DNA of 64,000 nt from Microbacterium maritypicum (GTDB lineage Bacteria > Actinomycetota > Actinomycetes > Actinomycetales > Microbacteriaceae). Made by a program: the position numbers and the translations under genes. The notes under the pieces were generated by a model that was given only the letters and a program-made list of their open reading frames with translations, searched no databases and was not told the DNA's origin. How positions within the stretch are numbered: position 1 is the first letter of the stretch; every line of letters starts with the position of its first letter. Where the stretch lies: positions 992,001-1,056,000 of the forward strand of contig NZ_WAAQ01000001.1 in assembly GCF_008868125.1 (NCBI RefSeq), given 5' to 3'. Below are positions 41,535-49,868 of the stretch, in pieces.

Positions 41535-42764
41535 TCACACCCGAGTGAACCGCAGCCGCAGCACCCGGTATCCCACACCGAGGAGCACCACGGCGGTTCC
41601 GACCAGCGACGCGAACACGGGCAGGGTGTTCACCAGGACCAGGCATCCGAGGGCTCCGAGCACCTGCAGGGCTCGCGGGTAGCGTCGTGCGCGTCCCGTC
41701 TGCCGGAAGGCGGCTGCATTCGCGATCAGGTAGTAAAGGAGCACGCCGAAGGACGAGAAACCGATGGCGCCGCGCAGATCGGCGACGAGCACGATGGCGA
41801 TCACGATGAGGGCGATGGCGATCTCGGCGCGCTGCGGAACCTGATGGCGCCGGTCGATCTTCGCGAGGAATCGAGGAACATCGCCCTCGCGAGCCATAGC
41901 TAGAGTCGTGCGGCCGATTCCGGTCAGCAGCGCCAGGAGAGCGCCGAGCGAGGCGGCAGCCGCTGCCACGCGAAGAACCGGAGTCCACGCCGATGCGCCG
42001 GCGGCGGTGAGCAGGTCGACCAGCGGCGCCGTCGAACCGATCACATCGGCGCCGAGAACGAGCACGACGACCGCACCGACCAGTGCATAAACGACGACCG
42101 CGCCCCCCAGGGCGAACACGATGGCGCGGGGGATCGTGCGCGCGGGATCGACGACCTCTTCGCCCATCGTCGCGATGCGGGCGTAGCCGGCGAACGCGAA
42201 GAACAGCAGCCCGGCGCCCTGGAGCACCCCGTAGACCGTGGCATCGGGCAGCGGGGTGGGAGAGGCGGTCGGGGTGGCCGCGAATCCGAAGCCGACCGCG
42301 ACCGCGAGCCCGAGCAGCGAGCACACGACGAGGATGCGGGTGACCAGGGCCGTGCGTGTCACACCGAAGCAGTTCACGACGGCGAGGAGCACGACCGCCG
42401 CGACGGCGACGGGCACCTGCCATCCGGCCGGGGCCGCATATGCGGCGAAGGTCATGGCCATGGCCGCGCAGCTGGCGATCTTGCCGATCACGAAGCTCCA
42501 CCCCGCGATGAAGCCCCACCAGGGACCGATCTCCGCGCGGGCGTAGGCGTACGTGCCACCGGCGACGGGGTGCGCTGCGGCGAGCTGCGCCGACGAGGTG
42601 GCGTTGCAGTATGCGACGACGGCGGCGACCGCGAGGGCGATGAGGATGCCGCTCCCTGCGACGCCGATCGCGGGAGCCCACACCGCGAAGACGCCGGCGC
42701 CGATCATCGAGCCGAGGCCGATGGCGACCGCATCCGCGAGAGTCAGGCGACGGGCGAGGGGCAT
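41535..42764 (-). CDS. APC-superfamily permease
   Basis: 409 residues, about 12 helices, with the APC start 'LTLADAVAIGLGSMIGAGVFAVWAPAIGVAGSGILIALAVAAVVAYCNATSSAQLAAAHPVAGGTYAYARAEIGPWWGFIAGW' and 'LFFAFAGYARIATMGEEVVDPARTIPRAI'. Probably imports an amino acid or amine. Last gene of the minus-strand operon that starts at 47808; its start lies four bases after the stop of the CocE-type hydrolase, so it may take up a product of that enzyme (inference). Confidence 0.9.
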   Translation of the reverse strand: MPLARRLTLADAVAIGLGSMIGAGVFAVWAPAIGVAGSGILIALAVAAVVAYCNATSSAQLAAAHPVAGGTYAYARAEIGPWWGFIAGWSFVIGKIASCAAMAMTFAAYAAPAGWQVPVAVAAVVLLAVVNCFGVTRTALVTRILVVCSLLGLAVAVGFGFAATPTASPTPLPDATVYGVLQGAGLLFFAFAGYARIATMGEEVVDPARTIPRAIVFALGGAVVVYALVGAVVVLVLGADVIGSTAPLVDLLTAAGASAWTPVLRVAAAAASLGALLALLTGIGRTTLAMAREGDVPRFLAKIDRRHQVPQRAEIAIALIVIAIVLVADLRGAIGFSSFGVLLYYLIANAAAFRQTGRARRYPRALQVLGALGCLVLVNTLPVFASLVGTAVVLLGVGYRVLRLRFTRV

Positions 42765-42768
42765 CCCG

Positions 42769-44454
42769 TCATCGTGGCACGCGACGGTGAACGGCGGGTG
42801 ACGAGGCTCCCGCGTGAGCCGGGACCGTCACCTCGGCGGGCAGGGTGAGGGTGGCAGGATCGGTCCCTCCCACACGCACGGTCTGTTCGCTGGCGCGCAG
42901 GCGCGAGTGATCGGGCACCGGATCGTCCGTGCCGGGGTTGCGCAGATGCAGAGGGTGGGCACCGGACGACACCTGCACGCGCAGACGCGACCCGGCGGCG
43001 AAGCGGTGGGCGAGGGGCGCGAGTTCGAGCCGCACGGTGCCCGCCTCGATCCCCGCATCGTCGGGGGAGAGCCGTCGGTACCCGTCGGTGACCGCCCGCG
43101 AGACGCCCCGGGTGTCGACCTCGCAGAGACGCACGAACAGGTCGGCTCGGGGATTCGACGATGAGAACGGCAGGGCGATCTCGGGCACTCCGATGACCAG
43201 CAGGTCTTCCGGAAGCGGATCGCCGGTGAACACGAGCACATCGTCCCGGCGTTCGCGGACGCGCTGTCTGCGTCGTCCTGCAGAGAACGGATTGAGCGTG
43301 CGTCCGCCGCCGTCCGGGGTCGGATCCGCAGGGTCGTAGCGGTACGTCAGGTCGGCGGCGGGGTGCTCGGCACCGCTCCGGTCGAGTCGCCCGTCGGGGG
43401 TGAGCGTCACGGTCATCGCCGTGTGCGGCGGTGGCCAGCTCAGAAGCTCCCGCCGCCCACCGCCTCCGGTCACGTCGAGGCGCACGCCGTTCGTGGCCGC
43501 GTCCGCAGTGAAGGAGCGCAGCGCCTCGCGGACCCCGATGACGGTGATCTCCGGAGCGCCATGCACCCAGTCGCCGATGATGAGGCGCACCGGGCGGTCC
43601 GCGTCGCGGAGGGCGGCGTAGTCCGCCAGCTGACCGACCAGGAACAGGTCCTGCCATCCGGCGACGAGCGTGACGGGCGGGATGGTCTCCACATCCTGCG
43701 CGAAGTGCATCGGCTCCCACCACGGGTCGCCGTAGTCGCTGTGCTCGACCCAGTCGCGGAAGAACTGCGGGTCCGCGTCACGCGCCACGCGCACCGCCTC
43801 CGAGGGGGGAATCGCGAGCGCCCCACGACGGAAAGCGCGGCGGGCGCGCAGCAGCGCCCAGGCCTTCGACGGCAGCGACCGCTCCTGGATGTCCAGCGCG
43901 TAGGCCCATGTGAGAGGGGTGTCGATTGAGAATCCGCCGCCCGGGTAGAGGATCGCGTCGTCGAAGCGTCGCGCGGAGATCGCGATGCCCAGGGCGTCGG
44001 GACGCTCGTCGCCGTCGCAGTAGGCCCACTGCGTCACGCCGAAGTAGCTTCCGCCCCAGGAGTGCACACGGCCGGTCGCCCACGTCTGCGCGCGCAACCA
44101 GCGCATGGTCGCCTGCCCGTCGGCGACCTCGTCGTGCAGCGGGTCGAACGCGCCGCTCGAACCGAACGTGCCGCGGCAGCTCTGCACCACGACATGGTGC
44201 CCGCGTTCGGCGAGGAAGAGCGCCACCCCGGCGATGCCGTCACGCCCATAGGGAGTGCGGATCAGCACGGTGTGCCCGCCGGCCCCCTCCGCATGCCAAT
44301 GGTCGGTGAGGAGAGTGACGCCGTCGTCCGCCGGGACGGGGATGTCGGCTGCCCGAACGACCTCGTGGTGCGTCCGTGGAGGCATGTCCGCGGCGCGGTT
44401 CAGGCGCCGGTACTCGCGACGGGCTGCGCCGCCGAGACGGGGAGCATCGGTCAT
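42769..44454 (-). CDS. CocE/NonD-family hydrolase (X-Pro dipeptidyl-peptidase-like acyl esterase)
   Basis: Serine hydrolase of 561 residues, cytoplasmic as no signal peptide is seen. N-terminal alpha/beta fold: 'VLIRTPYGRDGIAGVALFLAERGHHVVVQSCRGTFGSSGAFDPLHDEVADGQATMRWL' and nucleophile serine in 'HSWGGSYFGVTQW'; histidine likely in 'LIIGDWVHGAPE'. The C-terminal galactose-binding-like domain ends 'RFAAGSRLRVQVSSGAHPLHLRNPGT'. The family hydrolyses esters, amides or prolyl peptides. ATGA overlap with the MFS gene. Confidence 0.92.
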   Translation of the reverse strand: MTDAPRLGGAARREYRRLNRAADMPPRTHHEVVRAADIPVPADDGVTLLTDHWHAEGAGGHTVLIRTPYGRDGIAGVALFLAERGHHVVVQSCRGTFGSSGAFDPLHDEVADGQATMRWLRAQTWATGRVHSWGGSYFGVTQWAYCDGDERPDALGIAISARRFDDAILYPGGGFSIDTPLTWAYALDIQERSLPSKAWALLRARRAFRRGALAIPPSEAVRVARDADPQFFRDWVEHSDYGDPWWEPMHFAQDVETIPPVTLVAGWQDLFLVGQLADYAALRDADRPVRLIIGDWVHGAPEITVIGVREALRSFTADAATNGVRLDVTGGGGRRELLSWPPPHTAMTVTLTPDGRLDRSGAEHPAADLTYRYDPADPTPDGGGRTLNPFSAGRRRQRVRERRDDVLVFTGDPLPEDLLVIGVPEIALPFSSSNPRADLFVRLCEVDTRGVSRAVTDGYRRLSPDDAGIEAGTVRLELAPLAHRFAAGSRLRVQVSSGAHPLHLRNPGTDDPVPDHSRLRASEQTVRVGGTDPATLTLPAEVTVPAHAGASSPAVHRRVPR

Positions 44455-45749
44455 CGCACGCCCTTCACTCGGGTGACCGCGAATGCGGAGATCACGGCCA
44501 TCACGACCGCGCCGATGTAGAGGGCCGCGAAGTTCTCACCTGTCGGCGAGCCTATGCGGGTGGCGAAGAATCCGAAAACGGGTACGAGGATGCCCGGCAG
44601 CAGGTAGGCGAGCGCCACGATGCCGAGGTCCTTGCCCGCGTCCTCGACGGAGGGGAGGCACTCCGTCATCAGGGCGACGTCTGCCGCGATGTACGCTCCC
44701 TGCCCGGCACCGACGATCGCGATGCCGACGAGGAAGAACGCGATGTCGCCGAACGAGATCGCCAGCACCAGCCCGCCGGCGCTCGCGAGGGCGCCGATGA
44801 TCACGCTCGGCTTGCGGCGCCCTGTCCGATCGGAGATCACGCCGAAGACGAATGCCATCACCAGGTTCATCAGGGTGAAGGCCGCGGTGGCCTGCGTCTG
44901 CACGGCGGCGATCTCGGTCGGGTCGTCGATCCCGAAGCGTCCGGAGATCGTCAGGTAGAGGTAGCTGGTGACCGACACGATCGATGCGGTCATGAAGAAG
45001 CGGCACACCCATGCCCAGGCGAAGTCGGGGTAGCGGCGCGGGCTCAGCCAGAAGGTATCGAGGACTCCGCTCCAGTCCATCGGCTCCGCGGGTTCCAGAC
45101 GACGGATGTCCTTCAGGGTGAAGAACAGCGTGATCGCCAGGACGACGGCGAGCCCACCCGGGATCAGGAACATGCCGACCTGACCGATCGGGGCGACGGC
45201 ACCCGCGAGGGAGACACCGCCCAGGATCCCGATCGCGGTGGCGGCACCGGTGACGGCCGACATGATGGCGCGGATGCTGCGGCGGATCTGGTCGGCGAAG
45301 AGGGTGTGCACGGTCATCGAGACCGCGCCCCACCCCACGAGCACCAGGATCGTGCCGACAGCGAGCACGAGGAGCGACGGGGCCGTGGCCTGCACCGCGT
45401 AGCCGGCCAGCGCGATCAGAGAGCCGGAGAGGATCCAGGGCCGACGGATGCCGAGCCTCGACATCGAGCGGTCGCTGAGGCGGCCGAAGATCGGCGTCGT
45501 GATGAGGATGGCGGCCCCGCCGAGAGTGAGGATGATGCTGAGGTCTCCCGTCGCCTGATCGGGATCCCACTCCTTGAGGAGCTGGGGGATCGCGACGCTG
45601 GCGACGCCCTGGGCGATGCCGGATCCGAGCCAGGCGAGCACGAAGGAGACCCAGAACCAGCGCGTCTGGCGCTGGCCCGGGATCGCGTCGGCGGTGAGCG
45701 GCGGAGCGGGGTCCGCGGGGAAGACTGGATCGACTGCGTGGGTGGACAT
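44451..45749 (-). CDS. Major facilitator superfamily transporter
   Basis: 432 residues, about 12 helices, with the MFS loop 'TPIFGRLSDRSMSRLGIRRPWILSGSLIALAGY' and the second-half equivalent 'FVFGVISDRTGRRKPSVIIGALASAGG'. The loop style is that of SLC45/GPH-like sugar and glycoside carriers. The frame is open to 45881; the second of two adjacent ATG codons (45749) is best placed after GGAG. Presumed importer for the ester or glycoside substrate of this operon. Confidence 0.9.
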   Translation of the reverse strand: MSTHAVDPVFPADPAPPLTADAIPGQRQTRWFWVSFVLAWLGSGIAQGVASVAIPQLLKEWDPDQATGDLSIILTLGGAAILITTPIFGRLSDRSMSRLGIRRPWILSGSLIALAGYAVQATAPSLLVLAVGTILVLVGWGAVSMTVHTLFADQIRRSIRAIMSAVTGAATAIGILGGVSLAGAVAPIGQVGMFLIPGGLAVVLAITLFFTLKDIRRLEPAEPMDWSGVLDTFWLSPRRYPDFAWAWVCRFFMTASIVSVTSYLYLTISGRFGIDDPTEIAAVQTQATAAFTLMNLVMAFVFGVISDRTGRRKPSVIIGALASAGGLVLAISFGDIAFFLVGIAIVGAGQGAYIAADVALMTECLPSVEDAGKDLGIVALAYLLPGILVPVFGFFATRIGSPTGENFAALYIGAVVMAVISAFAVTRVKGVR

Positions 45750-45784
45750 CATCGTCTCCAGATCGGGGTCGGGGTGTGGAGTGG

Positions 45785-46801
45785 TCACCGGTGCGTACCG
45801 GTGGTCAGCGCCGGATCGGCGATCGGGAGGGGGCTCGTGCGGTAGGCGTCGGCGAGCTCGGCGACCACCACGTCGCGCCACATCCGAGCGCCCTCCCAGC
45901 GGCCGGTGAGACCGGGGGAGGCATGATCATGGCCGGGTCCGATGCGCAGCCTGACGGGGACCCCTGCCTTCCGCAGCGCATCGGCATAGGCGGTGGCCCC
46001 GTCCCTCAGGGGATCGAACTCGGCGGCGAGGATCAGTGCGGGGGCGAGCCGCCGGTGATCCGGCGCGTCCAGCGGAGAGGACTCTGCGAGGGGAGCTCCG
46101 GCGCGATAGACCTCGGCGAGGTGTTCGACGCTTTGTCTGTCGGCGGGGCGCAGGTGGCGGTGCATCGAGTCCCCGACGATCCGCAGCGCCGCGGGGAGCA
46201 CTTCGAGCGTCTGGTGTTGCAGGGGTGTTCCGGCGTCGCGCATGCGCAGGGCCGTCGTGGCCGCGATCGTCGCGCCGGCGGAGTTGCCGCCGACGCCGAG
46301 TCGGTGCGCGTCGACCGCGAGCTCGTCGGCGCGCTCCCGGATGTCAGCGAGTGCGGCGACGGCGTCGTCGACCGGAGCCGGGAAGGGATGCTCGGGCGCC
46401 AGCCGGTACTCCAGTGCGATGATCTGCACCGCGGAGCGCAGGGAGCGATCAGCGCACAGGCGCTCGTTGAGAAGCTCGTCGATCGTGCCACCGCTCCAGC
46501 CGCCGCCGTGCAGCCACAACATCGTCGGCAGTGCACCGGTCGACGATCCTGGTCGGAATCGACGCGCACGCAGCGGACCCGTCCCACCGGCGACCACGAG
46601 GTCGTCGACCAGCACGCCTGCGGGAACCGCTTCGGTGAACTCCACCGCCAGGAGGTCGCTCAACTCCCGCTGCGCCCGGCGTCGCGCTCCCGGCTCGGGG
46701 GACTCGAGGTCGGGAAGGGCCGCGGAGAGCTCGCGGATGCGCTGGATCCACTCCAGGATCTCGGCACTCAACGGCGGCCGGCGGTACTCGTGGTCGCTCA
46801 T
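45785..46801 (-). CDS. Alpha/beta hydrolase (HSL/Aes-type esterase) B
   Basis: 338-residue carboxylesterase of the hormone-sensitive-lipase family: oxyanion motif 'LWLHGGGWSGGTIDE', 'ALEYRLAPEHPFPAPVDDAVAAL', nucleophile serine in 'GVGGNSAGATIAATTALRMRD', aspartate in 'AEFDPLRDGATAYADALRKAGVPV' and histidine in 'GPGHDHASPG'. Start overlaps the stop of the related upstream gene (ATGA), 35 bases before the MFS gene. The frame is open far upstream only because it runs antisense through the neighbours. Confidence 0.92.
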   Translation of the reverse strand: MSDHEYRRPPLSAEILEWIQRIRELSAALPDLESPEPGARRRAQRELSDLLAVEFTEAVPAGVLVDDLVVAGGTGPLRARRFRPGSSTGALPTMLWLHGGGWSGGTIDELLNERLCADRSLRSAVQIIALEYRLAPEHPFPAPVDDAVAALADIRERADELAVDAHRLGVGGNSAGATIAATTALRMRDAGTPLQHQTLEVLPAALRIVGDSMHRHLRPADRQSVEHLAEVYRAGAPLAESSPLDAPDHRRLAPALILAAEFDPLRDGATAYADALRKAGVPVRLRIGPGHDHASPGLTGRWEGARMWRDVVVAELADAYRTSPLPIADPALTTGTHR

Positions 46802-47808
46802 GCCGCCCCTCTCGCGTGCAGCGTGCGCAGCTCGGAGACGACGAGACGGTGCGCGACGTCTGCGGCGGGCACGTATCCGGTCGAGCCGAGCGAGCCGTGC
46901 GTCTGCCCGATGAAGCGCATCGCGGTCACGGGCACACCTGCCGCGGAGAGCGCTCGGGCGTAGGCCTCTCCGTCGCCGCGCAGGGGGTCGAGCTCGGAGG
47001 TGAGGATGAGTGCTGGGGGGAGCCGCTCGTGCGACGTGGCCCGCAGCGGTGAGGCGTAGGGGAGGCGGGCGACTGCGGAGTCTTCTCCGAGGTACTGCCG
47101 AACCAGGGTGCGGCCGGCCGCGCGCACGATCACTCCCGGCATGCGCGCATCGATGCCGCGCATGTCGGCGTGCCCCATGGTCAGATCCAGCGCAGGGTTC
47201 TCCAGCAGCTGCAGGAGTATCGGGTGCGCTGAGCGATCGCGGTTCATGAGTGTCACGGCCGCGGCGAGGTCGCCTCCCGACGATGCTCCGCCCACGGCCA
47301 TCCGCTCCGGCGACGCCCCCAGTTCCTCTGCGTGGGCGCGGGTCCATTCGAAGGCCGACCAGCACTGCTCCGGTTGCGCGGGGAATCGCTGCTCTGGCGC
47401 GTGCGCGTAGTCGGCCGCGACGATGACGATCCCCGCATCCCGCGCTCTCACACGGAAGCGGGCGTCCCAGGAGACCCAGTCGATCCCGGCGATCGTGAAT
47501 CCTCCGCCGTAGAAGTAGACCAGCACAGGAAGACCCGATCCCGCCGGCGCGCGCTCCTCGCCGGGCCAATACACGCGGATGCGCACGTCGGGATGTCCGT
47601 CGACCGGAACCGTGTGCTCTTCCGAGGCCGTAGGGAGCGGCGTGATCCCGAGCGCGGCGCTCACGGTGTCGTCGTTGCGCGCAGCGACTCGGCGTCGTCC
47701 TGCGGGGTCTGCGGGTTCGTCTTCGAGCAGCGGGGCGACCCGTTCCTCCCACGCAGCGACCGCGCTGTCGAGCGTCGGACGCTGGAATCGGGACCGGGGT
47801 GTCGGCAT
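46798..47808 (-). CDS. Alpha/beta hydrolase (HSL/Aes-type esterase) A
   Basis: First gene of the operon, 336 residues, paralogous in design to the next gene: 'LVYFYGGGFTIAGIDWVSWDARFRVRARDAGIVIVAADYAHAPEQRFPAQPEQCWSAF', nucleophile in 'AVGGASSGGDLAAAVTLMNRD', aspartate in 'SELDPLRGDGEAYARALSAAGVPV', histidine in 'FIGQTHGSLG'. Strong AAGGAG before ATG 47808. The two esterases differ too much to be a recent duplication. Confidence 0.92.
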   Translation of the reverse strand: MPTPRSRFQRPTLDSAVAAWEERVAPLLEDEPADPAGRRRVAARNDDTVSAALGITPLPTASEEHTVPVDGHPDVRIRVYWPGEERAPAGSGLPVLVYFYGGGFTIAGIDWVSWDARFRVRARDAGIVIVAADYAHAPEQRFPAQPEQCWSAFEWTRAHAEELGASPERMAVGGASSGGDLAAAVTLMNRDRSAHPILLQLLENPALDLTMGHADMRGIDARMPGVIVRAAGRTLVRQYLGEDSAVARLPYASPLRATSHERLPPALILTSELDPLRGDGEAYARALSAAGVPVTAMRFIGQTHGSLGSTGYVPAADVAHRLVVSELRTLHARGAA

Positions 47809-47866
47809 CGGTCATCTCCTTCGACGAGTTCCGCACCGACGGGTTCCGATCGTGCGGGTTCCGACC

Positions 47867-47872
47867 TAGTCT
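47867..47872 (+). promoter_or_regulatory. -10 box of the second lacI-type gene
   Basis: TAGTCT; the expected transcription start (about 47879) falls in the operator palindrome, which fits autorepression. A weak TTCCGA -35 lies 17 bases upstream. Confidence 0.5.
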
Positions 47873-47877
47873 GGGCA

Positions 47878-47893
47878 ATCGAAGAACTTCGAT
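47878..47893. promoter_or_regulatory. LacI-family operator palindrome
   Basis: ATCGAAG and CTTCGAT flank two bases in the divergent region between the esterase operon and the LacI-type gene. It is the only clear palindrome there and is placed over the start of the regulator transcript. Confidence 0.6.
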
Positions 47894-47911
47894 GAAGAAG
47901 GAAGTCCGACC

Positions 47912-48910
47912 ATGCGTGCACGACCGGGACGGGTCACCATCTACGACGTCGCGGAGCGCGCCGGAGTGAGCATCTCCACCGTGTCGCTGGCGGTGAGCGC
48001 CCCGCATCGGGTGCGACCCGAGACCCGCGAGCGCATCGTCGCCGCGGCCACCGCGCTCGGCTATCGGATGGCACAGGGACGACGTGTCGGAGCCGCGCGC
48101 ATCGCGGTCGCCGCCCCGTTCACCACCTACCCCTCGTACCTGCGCCGCCTCTCCGGCATGCTCCGTCGGGCGAGGGACGCGGCAGTGGACATCATCCCGT
48201 ACGACCTCGATTCCGCCGCGGCTGCCGACGAGCCGCTGCTCGACGTCCTGCCCACGCGCACGGATGCCACCGGGCTCGTGGTGATGGGGGTTCCACTGGG
48301 CGGGGCCGCACGCCGGGCGAGCAGGGCGGCGCGCATCCCGGTCGTCTACGTCGACGTGGTGCCGACGCGGTCGGACGTGGACGGTCCGGTCGTCCTCGTC
48401 GACGATCGCGACGGTGGTGCGCAGATCGGGCGTCACCTCGCCGAGCTCGGGCATCGCCGCGTCCTCTTCGTGCACGAGCCGCAGCGCTCGCCGGCCTACG
48501 TGTCGGCGGGGATGCTCCGTATCGAGGGGTTGACCCAGCATCTGGCGATGACCGATCTCGCCGTCGCCGACCCCTCCTCGGTCGATGGCCGGGTGATCGC
48601 CGCGGCCCGAGCCGCGGGTGCGACGGCGATCGTCGCGAACCACGACCAGTTCGCTGTGGAGGTGCTCGCGGTGCTGCGTGCGGATCCCGGCACCGCCCCG
48701 CTCGCGGTCGTCGGCTACGACGACGGCGAGGTCGCCGCGGCGCTCGACCTCACGACCGTGCGGCAGCCGTTCGAGGAGAGCGGGCGCACGGCTCTCGAAC
48801 TCGTCCTCGGACTGGTGTCGGGCGCATCGACCGCTCACCGCACCCTCCGGCTCGCCCCCACCCTGATCGCGAGGTCGTCGACGCTCGCGGTCAGCCCTGG
48901 GAAGCCGTGA
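47912..48910 (+). CDS. LacI-family transcriptional regulator of the esterase/MFS operon
   Basis: 332 residues: helix-turn-helix 'VTIYDVAERAGVSISTVSLAVSAPHRVRPETRERIVAAATALGYRM' and a sugar-binding-protein-like effector domain ('VVYVDVVPTRSDVDGPVVLVDDRDGGAQIGRHLAELGHRRVLFVHEPQRSPAY', 'LAVVGYDDGEVAAALDLTTVRQPFEESGRTALELVL'). AAGGAAG precedes ATG 47912. Divergent from the five-gene operon, which it probably represses. Its last 20 bases overlap the convergent hotdog gene. Confidence 0.92.
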   Translation: MRARPGRVTIYDVAERAGVSISTVSLAVSAPHRVRPETRERIVAAATALGYRMAQGRRVGAARIAVAAPFTTYPSYLRRLSGMLRRARDAAVDIIPYDLDSAAAADEPLLDVLPTRTDATGLVVMGVPLGGAARRASRAARIPVVYVDVVPTRSDVDGPVVLVDDRDGGAQIGRHLAELGHRRVLFVHEPQRSPAYVSAGMLRIEGLTQHLAMTDLAVADPSSVDGRVIAAARAAGATAIVANHDQFAVEVLAVLRADPGTAPLAVVGYDDGEVAAALDLTTVRQPFEESGRTALELVLGLVSGASTAHRTLRLAPTLIARSSTLAVSPGKP

Positions 48911-49361
48911 CGCGCTTCTTCTCGCGGATGTAGACCTCGCGGCGTACCTTCGCGACGACGTCGCCCTCCCTGTCGGTGATGACCGTCTCGAACCACTCGA
49001 GCACCTTGGCTCCGCCGCGTGCGCGCTCACGGATCTCCTCGGCCTTCTCCTTCGACACCTCGAACTCGGCAGTGAGCACGCCACGGCCGGGCTTGAGGAA
49101 CTCGATCTCGCCGCGGGTGTCCCACACGACGTGATCGCGTCCGAGCTGGTGCATCACCAGCATGAAGAAGTACGGGTCGGTCATCGCCGACATCGAACCG
49201 CCGAACGCGGTCTTGACGTAGTTGCGGGTGAAGACGTTCACGTGGAGCTCGACCGTGGCGTGGGTCCAATCCTCACTGAAGCGGCGGATGCGGATGCCGC
49301 TGAAGAGGTTGGGGATCCACAGGCTCATGCCGATCGCGAGACGGCGGGGAGTGATGCGCAT
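48891..49361 (-). CDS. DUF4442-type hotdog-fold thioesterase-like protein
   Basis: 156 residues with the DUF4442/YiiD-C hotdog pattern: 'NLFSGIRIRRFSEDWTHATVELHVNVFTRNYVKTAFGGSMSAMTDPYFFMLVMHQLG' and 'GEIEFLKPGRGVLTAEFEVS'. The fold binds acyl thioesters, and a thioesterase role is likely but unproven. Two adjacent Met codons begin the frame; the second (49361) is used. Convergent with the LacI gene, with a 20-base overlap. Confidence 0.8.
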   Translation of the reverse strand: MRITPRRLAIGMSLWIPNLFSGIRIRRFSEDWTHATVELHVNVFTRNYVKTAFGGSMSAMTDPYFFMLVMHQLGRDHVVWDTRGEIEFLKPGRGVLTAEFEVSKEKAEEIRERARGGAKVLEWFETVITDREGDVVAKVRREVYIREKKRVTASQG

Positions 49362-49410
49362 CACGCCAGTGTGGAGGAACGAGCAGAGAGCGACAAAGAC
49401 GTCTGGAGGG

Positions 49411-49440
49411 TTGTCACAGTTGTTATAGTTCGCATAGAAT
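49411..49440 (+). promoter_or_regulatory. Promoter of the GntR/DUF1648/CPBP operon
   Basis: -35 TTGTCA (49411-49416) and -10 TAGAAT (49435-49440), spacer 18 bases, in a notably AT-rich stretch for this genome; the GntR-type protein probably binds here itself. Confidence 0.6.
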
Positions 49441-49469
49441 AAGTAGCGATTTTACGAGAGGAGAATCGG

Positions 49470-49868
49470 ATGCTCATCCGTGTCGATCCCGACAGCCCCC
49501 GCGCGCTGTACGACCAGGTCGCGGCCTCCATCCGCTCCGACATCCTCACCGGGGTCCTCGCTCCGGGCGATCGCCTTCCCGCGGCACGCGATGTCGCCGA
49601 AGCGCTCGACATCAACCAGCACACCGTGCTGCACGCCTACCAGCGACTGCGCGACGAGGGCCTGGTCGATCTGCGTCGCGGCAGGGGAGCGGTCATCGCT
49701 GCCTCGGCCGCGCCGCTCGCAGAACTCGCCAACGACATCGACGATCTGGTGCGCCGTGCCGCGGCACTCGGCGTCTCCGCTGACACGCTCGCCGGCATCG
49801 TTCATGCGCACCGTGACGCCCGCACCGGCATGGACCCGATCGAGAACCACGAGGAGGATTCGCCATGA
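49470..49868 (+). CDS. GntR-family regulator, short YtrA-like type
   Basis: 132 residues: winged helix 'PRALYDQVAASIRSDILTGVLAPGDRLPAARDVAEALDINQHTVLHAYQRLRDEGLVDLRRGRGAVI' and a short C-terminal helical dimerisation region instead of a ligand domain, as in YtrA proteins that govern adjacent membrane-protein genes. GAGGAGAATCGG precedes ATG 49470. Its stop overlaps the next start. Confidence 0.9.
   Translation: MLIRVDPDSPRALYDQVAASIRSDILTGVLAPGDRLPAARDVAEALDINQHTVLHAYQRLRDEGLVDLRRGRGAVIAASAAPLAELANDIDDLVRRAAALGVSADTLAGIVHAHRDARTGMDPIENHEEDSP

Noticed and set aside
46802..49084. Continuous open frame upstream of the esterase B start
   Set aside because: It runs antisense or out of frame through esterase A, the LacI gene and the hotdog gene; Esterase B begins at 46801 with an ATGA overlap.
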